Notes under the pieces: model-generated | Databases searched by the model: none | The model's input: only the letters and a program-made list of their open reading frames with translations | Told to the model about the DNA's origin: nothing | Assembly: GCA_030686995.1 (NCBI GenBank) | Contig: CM060704.1 | Location: 170,320,218 to 170,384,217, forward strand | Direction: 5' to 3' | DNA from: Artemisia argyi | Taxonomy: Eukaryota; Streptophyta; Magnoliopsida; Asterales; Asteraceae | DNA: 64,000 bases | Made by a program: the position numbers and the translations under genes | In this document: positions 11,818 to 36,943 of the stretch, one piece after another | How the letters are laid out: every line of letters begins with the position of its first letter | Position numbering within the stretch: position 1 is the first letter of the stretch

Positions 11818-14800
11818 AAAGGAAAGAAAGCTCTCGGATCATTGCCCGATAGTTCTTATGGATAAAACTATTGATTTTGGTCCTAAACCATTTCGTTGTT
11901 TTGATGTGTGGATGGAAGAAAAAGAATGCGAAGATATAGTTAAAGATTGTTGGGAAAAAATGGTATTTTCAGTGAATCCTGATTCTAGATTTAGAGATAA
12001 GTTGAAAAATGTGAAAGAAGGTCCGAAAACTTGGAGTAAAATCAAGTTCGGTGGTGAGTTGCATGAAATAGAAAGTCTTAAGAATGAAGCTACAAAATGG
12101 GAGTTAATTGCCGAATCAAGAGATCTTGATGAAGTGGAATTGGAGAGATGGAAAGAGGCGCGTAAAGGGTGGGTTGAAAAAGATAAATGTAAGAATGATA
12201 TGATCAAACAAAAAGCGAGATCAAAGTGGGCATTGGAAGGTGACGAAAATTCAAAGTTTTTCCATGCATGCATGAGAAATAACGCAAGAAAAACTAGTTT
12301 AAAGGGGTTGTTGGTATATGGAAGGTGGTGTGAAGACCCGACGACTCTAAAGTCAGAAGTATATAATTTTTTCAAAGATACTTTTAAGGAAACAAATGAA
12401 GTAAGACCATGTCTGATCAATAGCAATTTTAATAGAATTTCAATTAGTGAAAAGGATGATTTAGAAAGAGATGTCGATGAAGAAGAGATATGGGAAGCCG
12501 TTAAAAAATGTGGAAGTAAAAAAGCCCCGGGTCCCGACGGTTTCAATTTCGGGTTTTTGAAGAAATATTGGGGTATTATTAAGATCGATTTGGTGAATGC
12601 TATCAAATGGTTTTGGAGTACTGGAAACTTCTCAAATGGGTGTAACTCGTCTTTTATAACATTAATTCCTAAAGTTCAAGACCCATTGAGTTTAAGTGAT
12701 TATAGACCGATAAGTTTAATTGGCTGCTACTATAAGATAATTTCAAAGATCCTTGCTGATAGGATGAAAAAGGTGATCGGTAAAGTCATTGGAGAAGAAC
12801 AAAATGCCTTCATTCAAGGAAGGTATATTCTTGACGGCGGATTAATTGCAAACGAAACTTCTGATTATCTGAAGAAAGAAAAGAAGAAAGCATTCCTGTT
12901 GAAAATTGACTTTGAAAAAGCTTATGATAGCGTTAATTGGAACTTTATTCAAAATACGCTTTTACAAATGGGCTTTGGAGAAAGATGGTGCAAGTGGGTT
13001 CGAACATGCCAAAAATCGGCTTCCGTTTCGGTACTTGTTAATGGATCCCCAACTTTGGAATTCAAGATGGAGAGGGGGGTTAGGCAAGGCGATCCTCTCT
13101 TACCATTTCTTTACCTTGTGGCGGCGGAAGGCCTTAATGTGACTCTAAAAGATGCGGTAGCAAATGGTCTTTTTAAAGGGGTTAAAGTTGGTAGGAATGA
13201 TATTCCAATTTCTCACCTTCAATATGCCGACGATACACTAATATTTGGAGAGTGGAAAGAATCAAATGCAAGAAACCTTATGAGAATCATGGAGTGTGTC
13301 AAACAAGCATCCGGTTTGAAAATTAATTCAAATAAGACAAAATTATATGGAATTGGGGTTCATAGCGAGGAAGTTGAGGGTCTTGCTAACAAAATGGGGT
13401 GTTTGGCAGGAAATATGCCATTTACGTATCTTGGTATTCCAATTGGCTTAAATATGAAAAAGAGTGATAGTTGGAAGGTTATTGTCGAAAAGTTCAAGAA
13501 AAGATTAGGAAGGTGGAAGACAAAGATGATCTCGTATGGTGGAAGATTAACGTTGATTAAGTCGGTACTCGGTAGTTTAGCCCTAGATTTCTTTTCCTTA
13601 TTTCGTGCCCCGAATAGTGTTCTTAAATCTTTAGAAAGTGTAAGACAACGTTTTTTTTGGGGGGGAAATGATGAAGCAAGAAAAACATTTTGGGTAAAAT
13701 GGGAAGTGACTCTTAACAAATTTTCTTTGGGTGGTTTAAATATTGGTAGCTTAAAAGCCTCCAATTGGGCTTTGATAGGTAAATGGTGGTGGCGATTTAG
13801 AGTTGAAGGTAGTAGACTTTGGGTTAGAGTTATTAAAAGTATTTATGGTAATGATGGTGGTTTAAAGGATGAAGAGGGTGTTCATAGAATGTCGAGAGGT
13901 TCTAAGTGGGGGGATATAGTAAAGACGGGTAGAGATATTCAAACTTTAGGCTTTAATTTTTGTGGCTCATTTGAAAAAAAACTTGGTAACGGGAATAATA
14001 CTCTCTTTTGGCTAGATAGTTGGATTGGGGATGGGGTGGTTCTTAGTGAGAAGTTTCCTAGACTATTTAGACTTGAAGTCAATAAATATATTACGGTTGG
14101 TGATAAGAGGGTGTGGAATAATGATACATGGGATTGGAGGTGGGATTGGGCTAGAGAATTAAGAGGTAGAGGGTTAGGAGATTTTGAGGAATTGACGGTT
14201 TTAACTAATTCTTTTGTTCCAAATGTGATGCAAGAAGATTCATGGAGATGGATACATGACGATAATGGTGCTTTCACAGTTAAAAGACTTAGGGAAATGA
14301 TAGATGACATGATCCTAAATCCAACTAATGGGGCTCAAGAGACAAAATGGTGCAAGATCATCCCAAGAAAAGTTTGTATTTTTATTTGGCGTCTACAAAA
14401 AAGAAGATTACCGGTTTACACATGGCTCGAACATCTTGGTATCGATCTTAACTCAACTCTTTGTCCACATTGTGGAAATGATATTGAAACGGTGGATCAT
14501 TGCTTCTTAGGGTGCTCTCGGGTAAGAGATTCTTGGGGTAAACTTTTTAAGTGGTGGAATATGGGTACTTTTAATATTGGGTCGCTTCAAGATATTGTTG
14601 AACACAAAGGCTTGCCAAATTTTCATAAAAAACAAAGAACGGTTTGGCAAGCTGTTTGTTGGGTGATGTTATATATGATTTGGAATGCTAGAAATAAGAG
14701 AGTTTTTGAAGATAAAGCCTTCAATATGTCGACAATTTGTGATGAGGTACAAGTTCTCTCATTTCATTGGATCTCTAATAGAGCAAAGGAATCTATTTCA

Positions 14801-15121
14801 TCATGGATAGAGTGGTGTTCGGACCCGATCAAGGCTTGCAAATTCTAAATTTCTTTGTGTTGTTGTGGTGTCAGTCTGCAAGTTTGCAATCTGTGTGGTC
14901 AAAGTCTCTCTAATTGTCATATAGTCAGTGTGTATTGCCAGTTAGAGGGGTTGTTTGTTGTCGGTAACTTTGGGTCTTTGCTTCCTCAATTGTCTTGATT
15001 GAGGAGTTGGGATGCCATTTTGATGTATTAGTTTGGATCGTTGTTGTTAATATATTTCTTGTTGCCTTTGTATTAGTTTGGATCGTTGTTGTTAATATAT
15101 TTCTTGTTGTCTTTCAAAAAA
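11818..15121 (+). mobile_element. 5'-truncated LINE (non-LTR retrotransposon) with target-site duplication
   Basis: The insertion is flanked by the 13-bp direct repeat aaattattactac at 11805-11817 and 15122-15134. It ends in CTTTC followed by a short poly-A. The left end opens inside the endonuclease domain: the in-frame residues LSDHCPIVL upstream of the first ATG are the endonuclease C-terminal motif. Most of the endonuclease is therefore missing, the usual result of incomplete target-primed reverse transcription. The 3' UTR carries a short tandem duplication near 15025-15115 (agtttggatcgttgttgtta twice). An exact duplication and undamaged ORF point to a fairly recent insertion. Confidence 0.9.
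11858..14848 (+). CDS. LINE ORF2 remnant: reverse transcriptase with zinc-binding C-terminus
   Basis: The uninterrupted frame has 996 residues from the first ATG and stays open upstream to the element's left end. Reverse transcriptase motifs appear in order: KAPGPDGFNFGF at about 222, DFEKAYDSVNW at about 350, GVRQGDP at about 408 and the catalytic YADDTLIF at about 456. A zf-RVT type domain follows at about 830-900, with PRKVCIFIWR and the Cys/His cluster CPHCGNDIETVDHCFLGC. The endonuclease domain is absent except for its last residues. The protein would copy LINE RNA, but without the endonuclease the copy is probably immobile on its own. No stops or frameshifts were found. Confidence 0.9.
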   Translation: MDKTIDFGPKPFRCFDVWMEEKECEDIVKDCWEKMVFSVNPDSRFRDKLKNVKEGPKTWSKIKFGGELHEIESLKNEATKWELIAESRDLDEVELERWKEARKGWVEKDKCKNDMIKQKARSKWALEGDENSKFFHACMRNNARKTSLKGLLVYGRWCEDPTTLKSEVYNFFKDTFKETNEVRPCLINSNFNRISISEKDDLERDVDEEEIWEAVKKCGSKKAPGPDGFNFGFLKKYWGIIKIDLVNAIKWFWSTGNFSNGCNSSFITLIPKVQDPLSLSDYRPISLIGCYYKIISKILADRMKKVIGKVIGEEQNAFIQGRYILDGGLIANETSDYLKKEKKKAFLLKIDFEKAYDSVNWNFIQNTLLQMGFGERWCKWVRTCQKSASVSVLVNGSPTLEFKMERGVRQGDPLLPFLYLVAAEGLNVTLKDAVANGLFKGVKVGRNDIPISHLQYADDTLIFGEWKESNARNLMRIMECVKQASGLKINSNKTKLYGIGVHSEEVEGLANKMGCLAGNMPFTYLGIPIGLNMKKSDSWKVIVEKFKKRLGRWKTKMISYGGRLTLIKSVLGSLALDFFSLFRAPNSVLKSLESVRQRFFWGGNDEARKTFWVKWEVTLNKFSLGGLNIGSLKASNWALIGKWWWRFRVEGSRLWVRVIKSIYGNDGGLKDEEGVHRMSRGSKWGDIVKTGRDIQTLGFNFCGSFEKKLGNGNNTLFWLDSWIGDGVVLSEKFPRLFRLEVNKYITVGDKRVWNNDTWDWRWDWARELRGRGLGDFEELTVLTNSFVPNVMQEDSWRWIHDDNGAFTVKRLREMIDDMILNPTNGAQETKWCKIIPRKVCIFIWRLQKRRLPVYTWLEHLGIDLNSTLCPHCGNDIETVDHCFLGCSRVRDSWGKLFKWWNMGTFNIGSLQDIVEHKGLPNFHKKQRTVWQAVCWVMLYMIWNARNKRVFEDKAFNMSTICDEVQVLSFHWISNRAKESISSWIEWCSDPIKACKF

Positions 15122-15134
15122 AAATTATTACTAC

Positions 15135-16861
15135 GTATTAGCTTAGGTGTTAAGCTAAATGGAAAACACTATAAAAACAAATTTACTTACATTCACCCAA
15201 ACAAAACCATTACAACCCTTTTGCATGTCCTAGCTCCTCGTCAATCACACTAGCTTGGTTTAGCCAAAACACTTTTAATGATACGTCCCATACCCTGCCC
15301 CGGCGGGATTGGGTTTGTTGTTGTTGTAGATCTTCTGTCAATCAAAACCCTTTTGCATGTTGTCCTCGTTGTCAATCACAAGCACCTTGTTTTAATGATA
15401 CGTCAACCACCGATGATAATACTTGTTGTGTCATCCCAAACCCTTTTATGCAATCACAACCACCTCGTTTTGCCATAATTACTTTTAATAATAAGCCAAT
15501 CCAATCTTCTAATGATACGAAACCAAACTCAACCGCTTCGTCTAGTGTGTTTAATACTAATGATCAAAACCTTCATGTCAATGAGCAATCAAAAGATGAT
15601 ACGTCAACCACCGATGATGATTCTAATGGAAAAACCGGTCCGGGGTCGTGGCTTTTTAATAATGAAAAAACCGCGTCTCTCATGCGCCGCCTGCACCCGC
15701 CATCTTGTCATTTTCAATATGATGATCGGGCTGTTCCAGTATGGGCGTAGATACAAGGGGGGCACAAGGAGATCTACAGCTCGATATGGTGAACCTGTTC
15801 CAGTGAGGAAGGAAATCATCTCTGACGACAAATCAGACTTTATTTATCATCTTGGAAGCTTATAATTTTTATCAACTCATGTGTATTGGTTGATCAGTTA
15901 ACACATCTCTTAAGATTTTAACCTTTACTTCTTTGTTTCAGCATCGTATTAAGAATTTTTTTTCACCTTTTGTCTATGAAATTTGTTTAATGCATGGTTT
16001 ATAAATACATACTTAGAGCGAACCATCACACCGCCTATCGGTTTGGTCTATGAGGTCTAGTATATGTTTTGCCGTGTGCGTGCTTTTAGTGTTTACTAAT
16101 AACATAATATGTGTAAGTTGCGTCTCAAGTTCAACTTTCAGCATTAGTATCTATTCTCCCCAACATTGCTAGTTACCAAAAGACAATGATATTGGTTTAT
16201 ATAGCCCAAGAGTGGCGCTTACCATCTTTTTAATATACTTGTGAGCTATTTACCGAGCGATCAAATGTCAATCAAGTCGCGTTTGATCATTCATAAGAAA
16301 AACTCATCAAAAATTAGAAACAATTTGCAACTCCAATACAAAAAGAAGAAATGCAGATTCTCAAATCGATTATAACTTTCCATATAGCCAGTTTTTTTCT
16401 TAGTCGTCGCAATTAATTACAAGTTAACGACTAGTTGTTAACTGAATTTGGTTTATCACGAGTCCAAATAATCTGATCTAAGAAAGAAGGTAAGAAATTC
16501 TTGCAATCTAGGACCATTTTATCTTTATTTTAAAATAATAAAACAAGAGATAAATTTATACTGTATGATTCAAAGCTAGCAAAAAATAAATCTAACAAAA
16601 TCTGCCACAAACCAACAAGCATGCCATAAAAAAGCGCAAACAGCCGTTTCTATTAAGAATGAACATAACACAGTACATGATGTATCGGGATTAGACATAC
16701 AACTCTTAAATAATTATGTTTGTGATACATGCATAATGGGGTATACACGGGTCAGGGCTGTATAGTCTACACTATTAGTCTATTATTACCTTAGATTCAA
16801 GTTGCTAAAAAACTGGATAACATATATGCATATGGTGACCGAGTCAAGTAACACCAAATTT
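15135..16861. other. Intergenic DNA with a SINE-like tail and unassigned short frames
   Basis: At about 15283-15325 the words ccataccctgccccggcggg and gggtttgttgttgttg match the 3' end of a plant SINE type. Around 15448-15865 overlapping frames of 100 and 117 codons have a more balanced composition than the surroundings, and the word aatgatacgtcaaccaccga recurs there. Neither frame matches a family I know, and neither has splice or promoter context. The rest, to the end of DCL4, is AT-rich spacer. Confidence 0.4.
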
Positions 16862-30581
<13,720 letters not shown>

Positions 30582-31010
30582 TTGCTGTTGTTGTTGACTA
30601 TTGGTTGACCATAAGAATACTTAACTTCAAGACTGGGACTTTATTTTTTTTATTTTTTTGGGTCTTAGAGAGAGAGTGAAAAAGTAGGAGGAGGAGTATG
30701 GTATAAATTGATGAATAGATTCTAGAGAGAGAAGAAAAATAAAAGATGAAAGGGAGGTGATGATGACTGGGTGGGGAGTACGCGGAAGAAAAGGGTTTAT
30801 GAAAGTAGTTGAGCTTCCTTCGTACGAAGTTAATATATATACTACTAGTAGTGTTATAGTACGACTGCCATTTTTTTTTCATTTTTTTTTTTTAACTAGG
30901 TTAATGTTTTGTTAATGATATTTTATGTTTTTTTCCTAATAAATATCTTCCCTTTAGATTTTTTATTTTTGGAATTTTGTTTTTATTATAAAACTGTGAA
31001 ACTAAAAGTG

Positions 31011-31012
<2 letters not shown>

Positions 31013-31083
<71 letters not shown>
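31013..31083. repeat. (TA)n microsatellite
   Basis: About 35 TA units in the spacer upstream of DCL4. Confidence 0.9.
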
Positions 31084-31087
<4 letters not shown>

Positions 31088-32504
31088 TTAATAATTAAAA
31101 AGTAGTAAACTGTCAAAAAAATACGAAACAAAATTTGATAAAAAAACTGTGTTGTATTATAAACAGTGAATCAAAGAAGGTAGAAAGTAGAAAACATTTG
31201 TAATTTTAGTGGGGTAGAAAGTACTAATAACATAATCCTTTTTCTAAATGATTGTTACACCCGGTGAAACGAATTGTTAATGATATGTTTACAACGTTAA
31301 ACATATGAAGATTTTTCTCCTTAAAGATATTTGTGGTATGTTTGGCTAAATTGTCTAAATCAAGCTAGAACTTGGATTGGGACCGAAGCTTAGAGTTTAT
31401 ATGTTTATAAAATTATTTGATAAATTAGTTGAAGCTGAACCTTATTGATGTAAAATAATATAAAATACATTAAATTAAATTCATATATAATTCAAGGTTT
31501 TGTTTGTTAATCTGTTTTATTTCGAATGTTATTTAATTAATTTAACTATTGTTTTAATTAGCTTTGGCTTATAAAAGTTTTCATATGACAAACAAATATT
31601 TTATAAGCGAGCTTATTCTATAAGATCAGACCCCTAAAGGCTAAAAAAGTAACACGCCAAAGTGCCAAACACGGTTAGTGAAATCTTTTACGGATATACA
31701 TGGTTTAGCTGAAATATCTCAAATAGTTACAATTTGTCTCAAAGATGTATAACTAGTTATGTTTGAATCTAAAATCTGTTGTAAAACTATCAAAACGTAT
31801 GATCACTAGGCTACTTGTTGATGACAATATATTTTAACAAAAGCTTTACGGAGTAATAAACTTGTAATGGTCGAAATTGAGTTATCTTCATGTTAGAGCA
31901 AAATGAACAAAGAGCACTAATCCTTATCCGGATGTATTTCATTTATTGCTTTATCATTAAAACGGGTTCTTTGAGAGAAAAAGGATTTACTCTTAAAATG
32001 AATTTAAACTTAAGTGTGGAGGATGTTAAGCATGTGGGTGTGTATCGCGTGGGGTTAAACTAGTGTTCCCAATAAAATTTTACGTAAAAACATATAACAA
32101 TTTTGCTTTACTAAATAAACATTAGAGTACTCTTCAACAAAAAATTAAGCATCAGAGGAAAAGGATTATCATTCACAATCATCTTTGGCGAGATAACTTT
32201 ATTTTTCTTTTTATCTGGATATTATTAATAATGTTGCATATATCTTCAAAATGTTTAAATTGTAGGAGAAACCTTAACTTTTTACGCATTTTTTGTGTTG
32301 ACCTACATTTCTCAAAGACAAGTCTCAAGCAATATCCAACTATTTCTTTGTTTTTAGGAAAATAAATGTAGTATGATGAAAGTCATAATAGGCAACTACA
32401 TAAATTTAGCTTTAAAGGGTATGAAATTGCTCCTTAAATCAATGAACTTTTTTGTTATTTGATTGATTCTAACTTCTAAAGGATTTATCCCTATTCATTA
32501 ATTA

Positions 32505-32540
32505 CTAGCAGGGTCCCCGCGCGATGCAGCTGCGGGCACT
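32505..32540 (-). mobile_element. Helitron-like 3' terminus
   Basis: Read on the minus strand, a GC-rich hairpin (gcccgcagctgcatcgcgcg) is followed after a short spacer by CTAG and then T. This matches the usual Helitron end: a hairpin, then CTRR, inserted between A and T. The 5' end was not located. Confidence 0.4.
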
Positions 32541-32650
32541 CTGTAATTTAATTTTTTCAGCTAATAATTTATTTTATTTGTACGTTTTTTGGCAATAGTT
32601 TTACTGATTAGTTTTTTATACCAAAAGTTTGATGAAATTTTGTTTAGTTT

Positions 32651-32652
32651 TA

Positions 32653-32703
<51 letters not shown>
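32651..32703. repeat. (ATT)n microsatellite
   Basis: About 17 trinucleotide ATT units, followed by T-rich DNA. Confidence 0.9.
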
Positions 32704-32704
<1 letters not shown>

Positions 32705-34398
32705 TATTTTTTTTTTTTTATTTTTTTTATTATAAACCATCACTTTTTATTAACAATAAATAGGATTTTTACAAGAAATTGGTGGGGAGCCGAGAAACCA
32801 ACTGGGCCCCCACACCTCTAGCAATAGCAAAACCAATCCTATTAAAAATATGAACGGCAACCCGTGCTCCAATGTCTTGAATCGAAGAGAAACGTCGAAG
32901 AGAAACCAATCCTATTATTATTAGTAGTAGTAGTAGTAGTAGTAGTTTGCTTAGTTTGTACAATATGTGAAAATATTTTAGTTTACTATGTTCTTTTTGA
33001 CAATAAATTTACGGATATCAAAAATTTCGTTTAGCTCGTATCCGTTCGGGCTCGAGCCCGTTTGACCCGTGCTCATTCGGGCTCGAGCCCATTGCCCGTT
33101 TGGGCTTGAATATTTGTATAATATGCTTTATTATTTGTATTAGTGACATTTAATGCAAGAATTGTGTTTAAGTTGGTTGTACAATATGCTTGATAATTTG
33201 TATTTCTTATGTAAGAGGTGTTTTAATAAGTGCATTAATTGTATTTATTGACCAGTTAATTAATTGTATTTAATGTACATAATGATTTATTTATTGTATT
33301 TAATGTTAGTATTAATTGTATGCTAAAATTAAATATGAGGGAAATTTCTATAAGTAGCATTTGTGTTTGAATTACTTGTACTTTAAGCTTATTAACTTGT
33401 AAGGCTTCGAAGAATCCAACTAGAAAAGAAAGAAGGAATCCTTCCCTTTTCATATTAGAAGGCCTTCCTTCATTATAATATAGTATGATATGATATGATA
33501 TCGTTTGAGTCAAACCTTAAAATATTGATTTCCTGATATGAGAAATACGCTTTATCTAAAGTTAGACCTAAGAAGAGAAAACCATAAATGAATATAAGAA
33601 AAACATGAACCTTAAATGTCTTTTATTTCACGAAAATGGGAACATTGCACAGATGATATCGAAACATAAATTAATTTCTATATGAGCTATTGTAGCAAAA
33701 AGGGCCAAATTTTAAGATAGGATAATTTTATATTTACTTAACTTAAATATCAAAATTTCATATTTATTCAAAATACAAGTTTTTAGTGCATAAGTACAAT
33801 ATATTTAAAGAATTAGTTGAGAAAATATAAAATTATGGTGTTTAAGTTAGGTATATATAGAATTGCTCTTTTAAGATTAACAAGAAAGATGATATTGCCA
33901 TACAAAGTTTCTCCTTTTTACATTTTCATATACTTAAGATGCTTTTGAAGTAAAAAGTAGCGTACTTAAGTTCAAAGTACACTTTTTTTTTTTTTTTTAA
34001 TTTTAGAATGTATCTCACGTTTCGTGAGGTGAAAGTAAGAGAGTAGTGCTACATTATATCATAATCAGAATTTGATACATAACATTTTTAGCTTTTTTCA
34101 AAACATAATATGATTTCTAGCTATCGACATTTAATACGATTTGTTTGTAAAAATTTTAGCAAGCCATGTTGAGTGACAGGCGCATGGATATTTTGTTTAT
34201 GCATCATATATTTTAGTCAAAGACTAGCTACTACTAGTAACTTGAATATGAAAAAACGTAACCGTTAAATATTCTTTTATTTTCAAGACACAAATTAAAT
34301 GTATGTGGATAAGCTTGGATTATATGATATGGGAAGTGGTTGTATACTTGTATACATTAACTAAAATTAACACAATATATTCTTAAATGATAAGAATG

Positions 34399-35590
34399 CA
34401 CTTTGGTGCAAAGTTATTGCAGCGTTTTATGTTGTTGATGGCGGTTTGAGTTCTAGAAGTGGTTCAGGTCTTCACAAAAGTGTTTGGGAAAATGTTATTA
34501 GTTCTGGTCACGTTAGTGAAACTTTTGGTGTTCCATTTGGTATTTCTTTTGCAAGAGATGTGAAAAATGGAGGTGAAACTTCGTTTTGGAATGATATTTA
34601 GGTATATTCAAGGCAAACGTTAATTTCTTGTTTCCCGCGCCTTTATGCCCTTGAATCTAATAAACATTGTCATGTAAATGAGAGATGGACGATGTCGAAT
34701 GGTATTTGGGGTGGAAATTGGGAGTGATGTTCGAGCCCTCGTGGTAGGACTTTAGATGAAGTTGGCGAGCTATCTCGTCTCATTGAGAATTTTGTTCTAT
34801 CTTCCGAGCAGCAAGATGGCTGGAGATGGAAACTTAACCAAATTGTAAATTCACTGTTAATAAACTATCTAAGCTTATTAATGTTGCTATTTTAGGCTCC
34901 AATGTTATGTCATATAAGGTAGATTGGAACTGGCTTGTCCCAAGAAAAGTGAATATATGCATTTGGAGAGCGATAAATAATAGGCTTCCAACCCATGCCA
35001 ATTTGCTTATTCGGGGCTTACACATTTCATCTTCTCTTTGTCCCATGTGTGACCTTGAGGAGGAATCTATACAACACAGCATCCTATCTTGTTCGGTTGT
35101 CTCTCAGTTTTGGAGTAAATTTTGGAATTGGTGGGCATTAATGACCCCCCCTAATATGTCTTCGATATCAAACCTGTTGGAATGTTCGCCTCATATCTCA
35201 AAGAATCATTGTAAAATCTACCAAGTGTCGCTATACGTCCTTATCAGGGAGATTTGGTCATGGCGTAATAGATTTGTTCAGGCGGATTTGGTGTCTCTAA
35301 GCTCGATCCGTAATGAAGACATCTTTACTCAAGCCCAACTTCTTTCATTGCTTTGGATTTCCAACGGAGGAATTAACAGTTCCATCGATTGGATCACTTG
35401 GAAGTCAAACACGTTTTCTATCTTATTGTCGGTGATGTAGCTCGGTAGCTTTTCTAATTGGAGGTTGTTTGGTTATTTTGTATTTTAGGTGGTAATCTTT
35501 ATTTTCCTTTTGCAGATTTTTTTCTTGTAGATCTACTGTTTTGTACTTTTATTCCTCCTTTGCGAGGCTTTTTGTTATATATAAGCTTGG
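34399..35590 (+). pseudogene. Decayed LINE 3' end (zinc-binding RT tail)
   Basis: The frame from 34907 to 35440 carries WNWLVPRKVNICIWRAINNR and a Cys/His cluster (CPMCDLEEESIQHSILSC), the zf-RVT tail of plant LINE ORF2. An upstream frame (from about 34399) continues the homologous region, up to SFWND, and is stopped by TAG at about 34600. Other frames intervene, so this copy is broken. It is not the same subfamily as the LINE at 11818-15121. No target duplication was found. Confidence 0.75.
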
Positions 35591-36943
35591 GATTGAATTA
35601 CATGATACACTCATGCAAAATACTTTAAGAAAACGATTAACAAGATTATGGTCCTTTTCGTCACATATTTATTGTTCATATTTTTATTTCGAGTTATTTC
35701 AAATTAATTGTTAACTTTAAAAAATAAATAAAAAATTTAGTTCGAGTTTACTATATTACTCTCACTTGATATAAGTATTACTAGTATAAACATTAACGAA
35801 GTTTTAAATTAATTAATTAAGAGCAAAAATATCATTAAAAAAACTGTAATATACTGATTTTTTTTAAACCTTGGGTTTTTATGAACAATTATTTTTGAGG
35901 AGTGATATGATCACAAAAAAAAATTTCACAAAAAAGTCTCACAAACTGATGTGATGACGTGTCATTGATGAGTTTCTCTATTCTCTCATTGAACCAATCA
36001 CACTTTGCTAAGGGCCTGTTTGGTAAGGGCTTTTTAGAGGAGCTGTTAGCTTTTTGTTACAAAAATAATCTCTTCTAAAAATAATAACTCTGTTTGGATA
36101 CATTAACTTTCAGCTTTTATTTCAAACAAATAGCTCCTAAATGAAAAGCTAATCCATGAAGCTTTTTTAATATCTTGGAGCTGTTAAAACTTTAAATTAC
36201 TGATATACCCTCCAAACATTTATTTATAATTATAGATATGTCATTTTATGTCATTTTACATCTTATAATTACATTTAGCAGCTAGTTTACCAAACACTTT
36301 TATTAAAAATATAATACAGATTGTAGCTCATGTTAACAGCTTTGCAGTTTACAACTTACAGTTTACAGCATACAGCTAATTTTGACAAACATACCCTAAA
36401 TCAGTTTGTTGGACTTATTTATGAATTTTTTTTTATAATCATATCCCTCCTCATTATTTTCAGAATGAATGATTATATTTTGGATTCCTGTGATGAATAG
36501 TCCACGTTTCACGTGTTATTTGTGTACAAAACGGGGCCCACAAAATATAGAGGACCATTGTACCATAATAAACTATAAAGTCCCTTAAGTTTGATTCTTT
36601 AAAGTTTAGTCACAATACCAAACTTTATTCTTTATATTTTGGCCACATTGTTCAAGTGTACCATCCAGTTTGCATATAAAATGAATAAGCTAACTATTAA
36701 ACATGACAAAAATACAGACAGCAACACAGAAACCTTAGAAATATGGTTTCGCTTCTTCGATCTCTTATGTCTTGCAACAGATGGTATTATTGCTTCCATC
36801 ACCGATAGCCTAACAAGTCTACAAAACACAAACATACTGAACATGATACATGAAAAACCACCCGCTATCATTTGATCTAACATATAACAAATGAGAGCGT
36901 TCTTTAAACGAAACTCGTAAAGGCAGAATAGTCAAATTTGACT
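35591..36943. other. Intergenic spacer
   Basis: AT-rich, containing the MITE at 36012-36396 and presumptive 3' UTR of the bS6 gene at the right edge. No coding segment was recognised. Confidence 0.5.
36012..36396. mobile_element. PIF/Harbinger-like MITE
   Basis: Starts GGGCCTGTTTGGTAAGG and ends TTTGACAAACATACCC, imperfect inverted termini, with the 3-bp duplication TAA at 36009-36011 and 36397-36399. The interior is AT-rich with 'agctcc' and 'ttaacagctt' words. Confidence 0.6.

Larger units (their letters stand above)
30582..34398. other. DCL4 upstream region and long intergenic spacer
   Basis: The first 300 bp upstream of the DCL4 start hold CT/GA-rich leader-like sequence (gagagagag words at 30668-30730), probably 5' UTR and core promoter. 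A (TA)n array lies at 31013-31083, an (ATT)n array at 32651-32703 and a (TAG)n run at about 32921-32947. Words such as gggctcgagcccgtttgacc (33048-33110) are repetitive-DNA-like. No gene was recognised. Confidence 0.5.

Noticed and set aside
11839..12606. Minus-strand frame of 255 codons over the LINE
   Set aside because: Antisense shadow of the reverse transcriptase frame, with low-complexity Ser/Leu/Phe composition.
32769..32963. Minus-strand frame of 64 codons near the (ATT)n array
   Set aside because: It looks like a short repetitive-DNA relic with no domain and no neighbouring exon.
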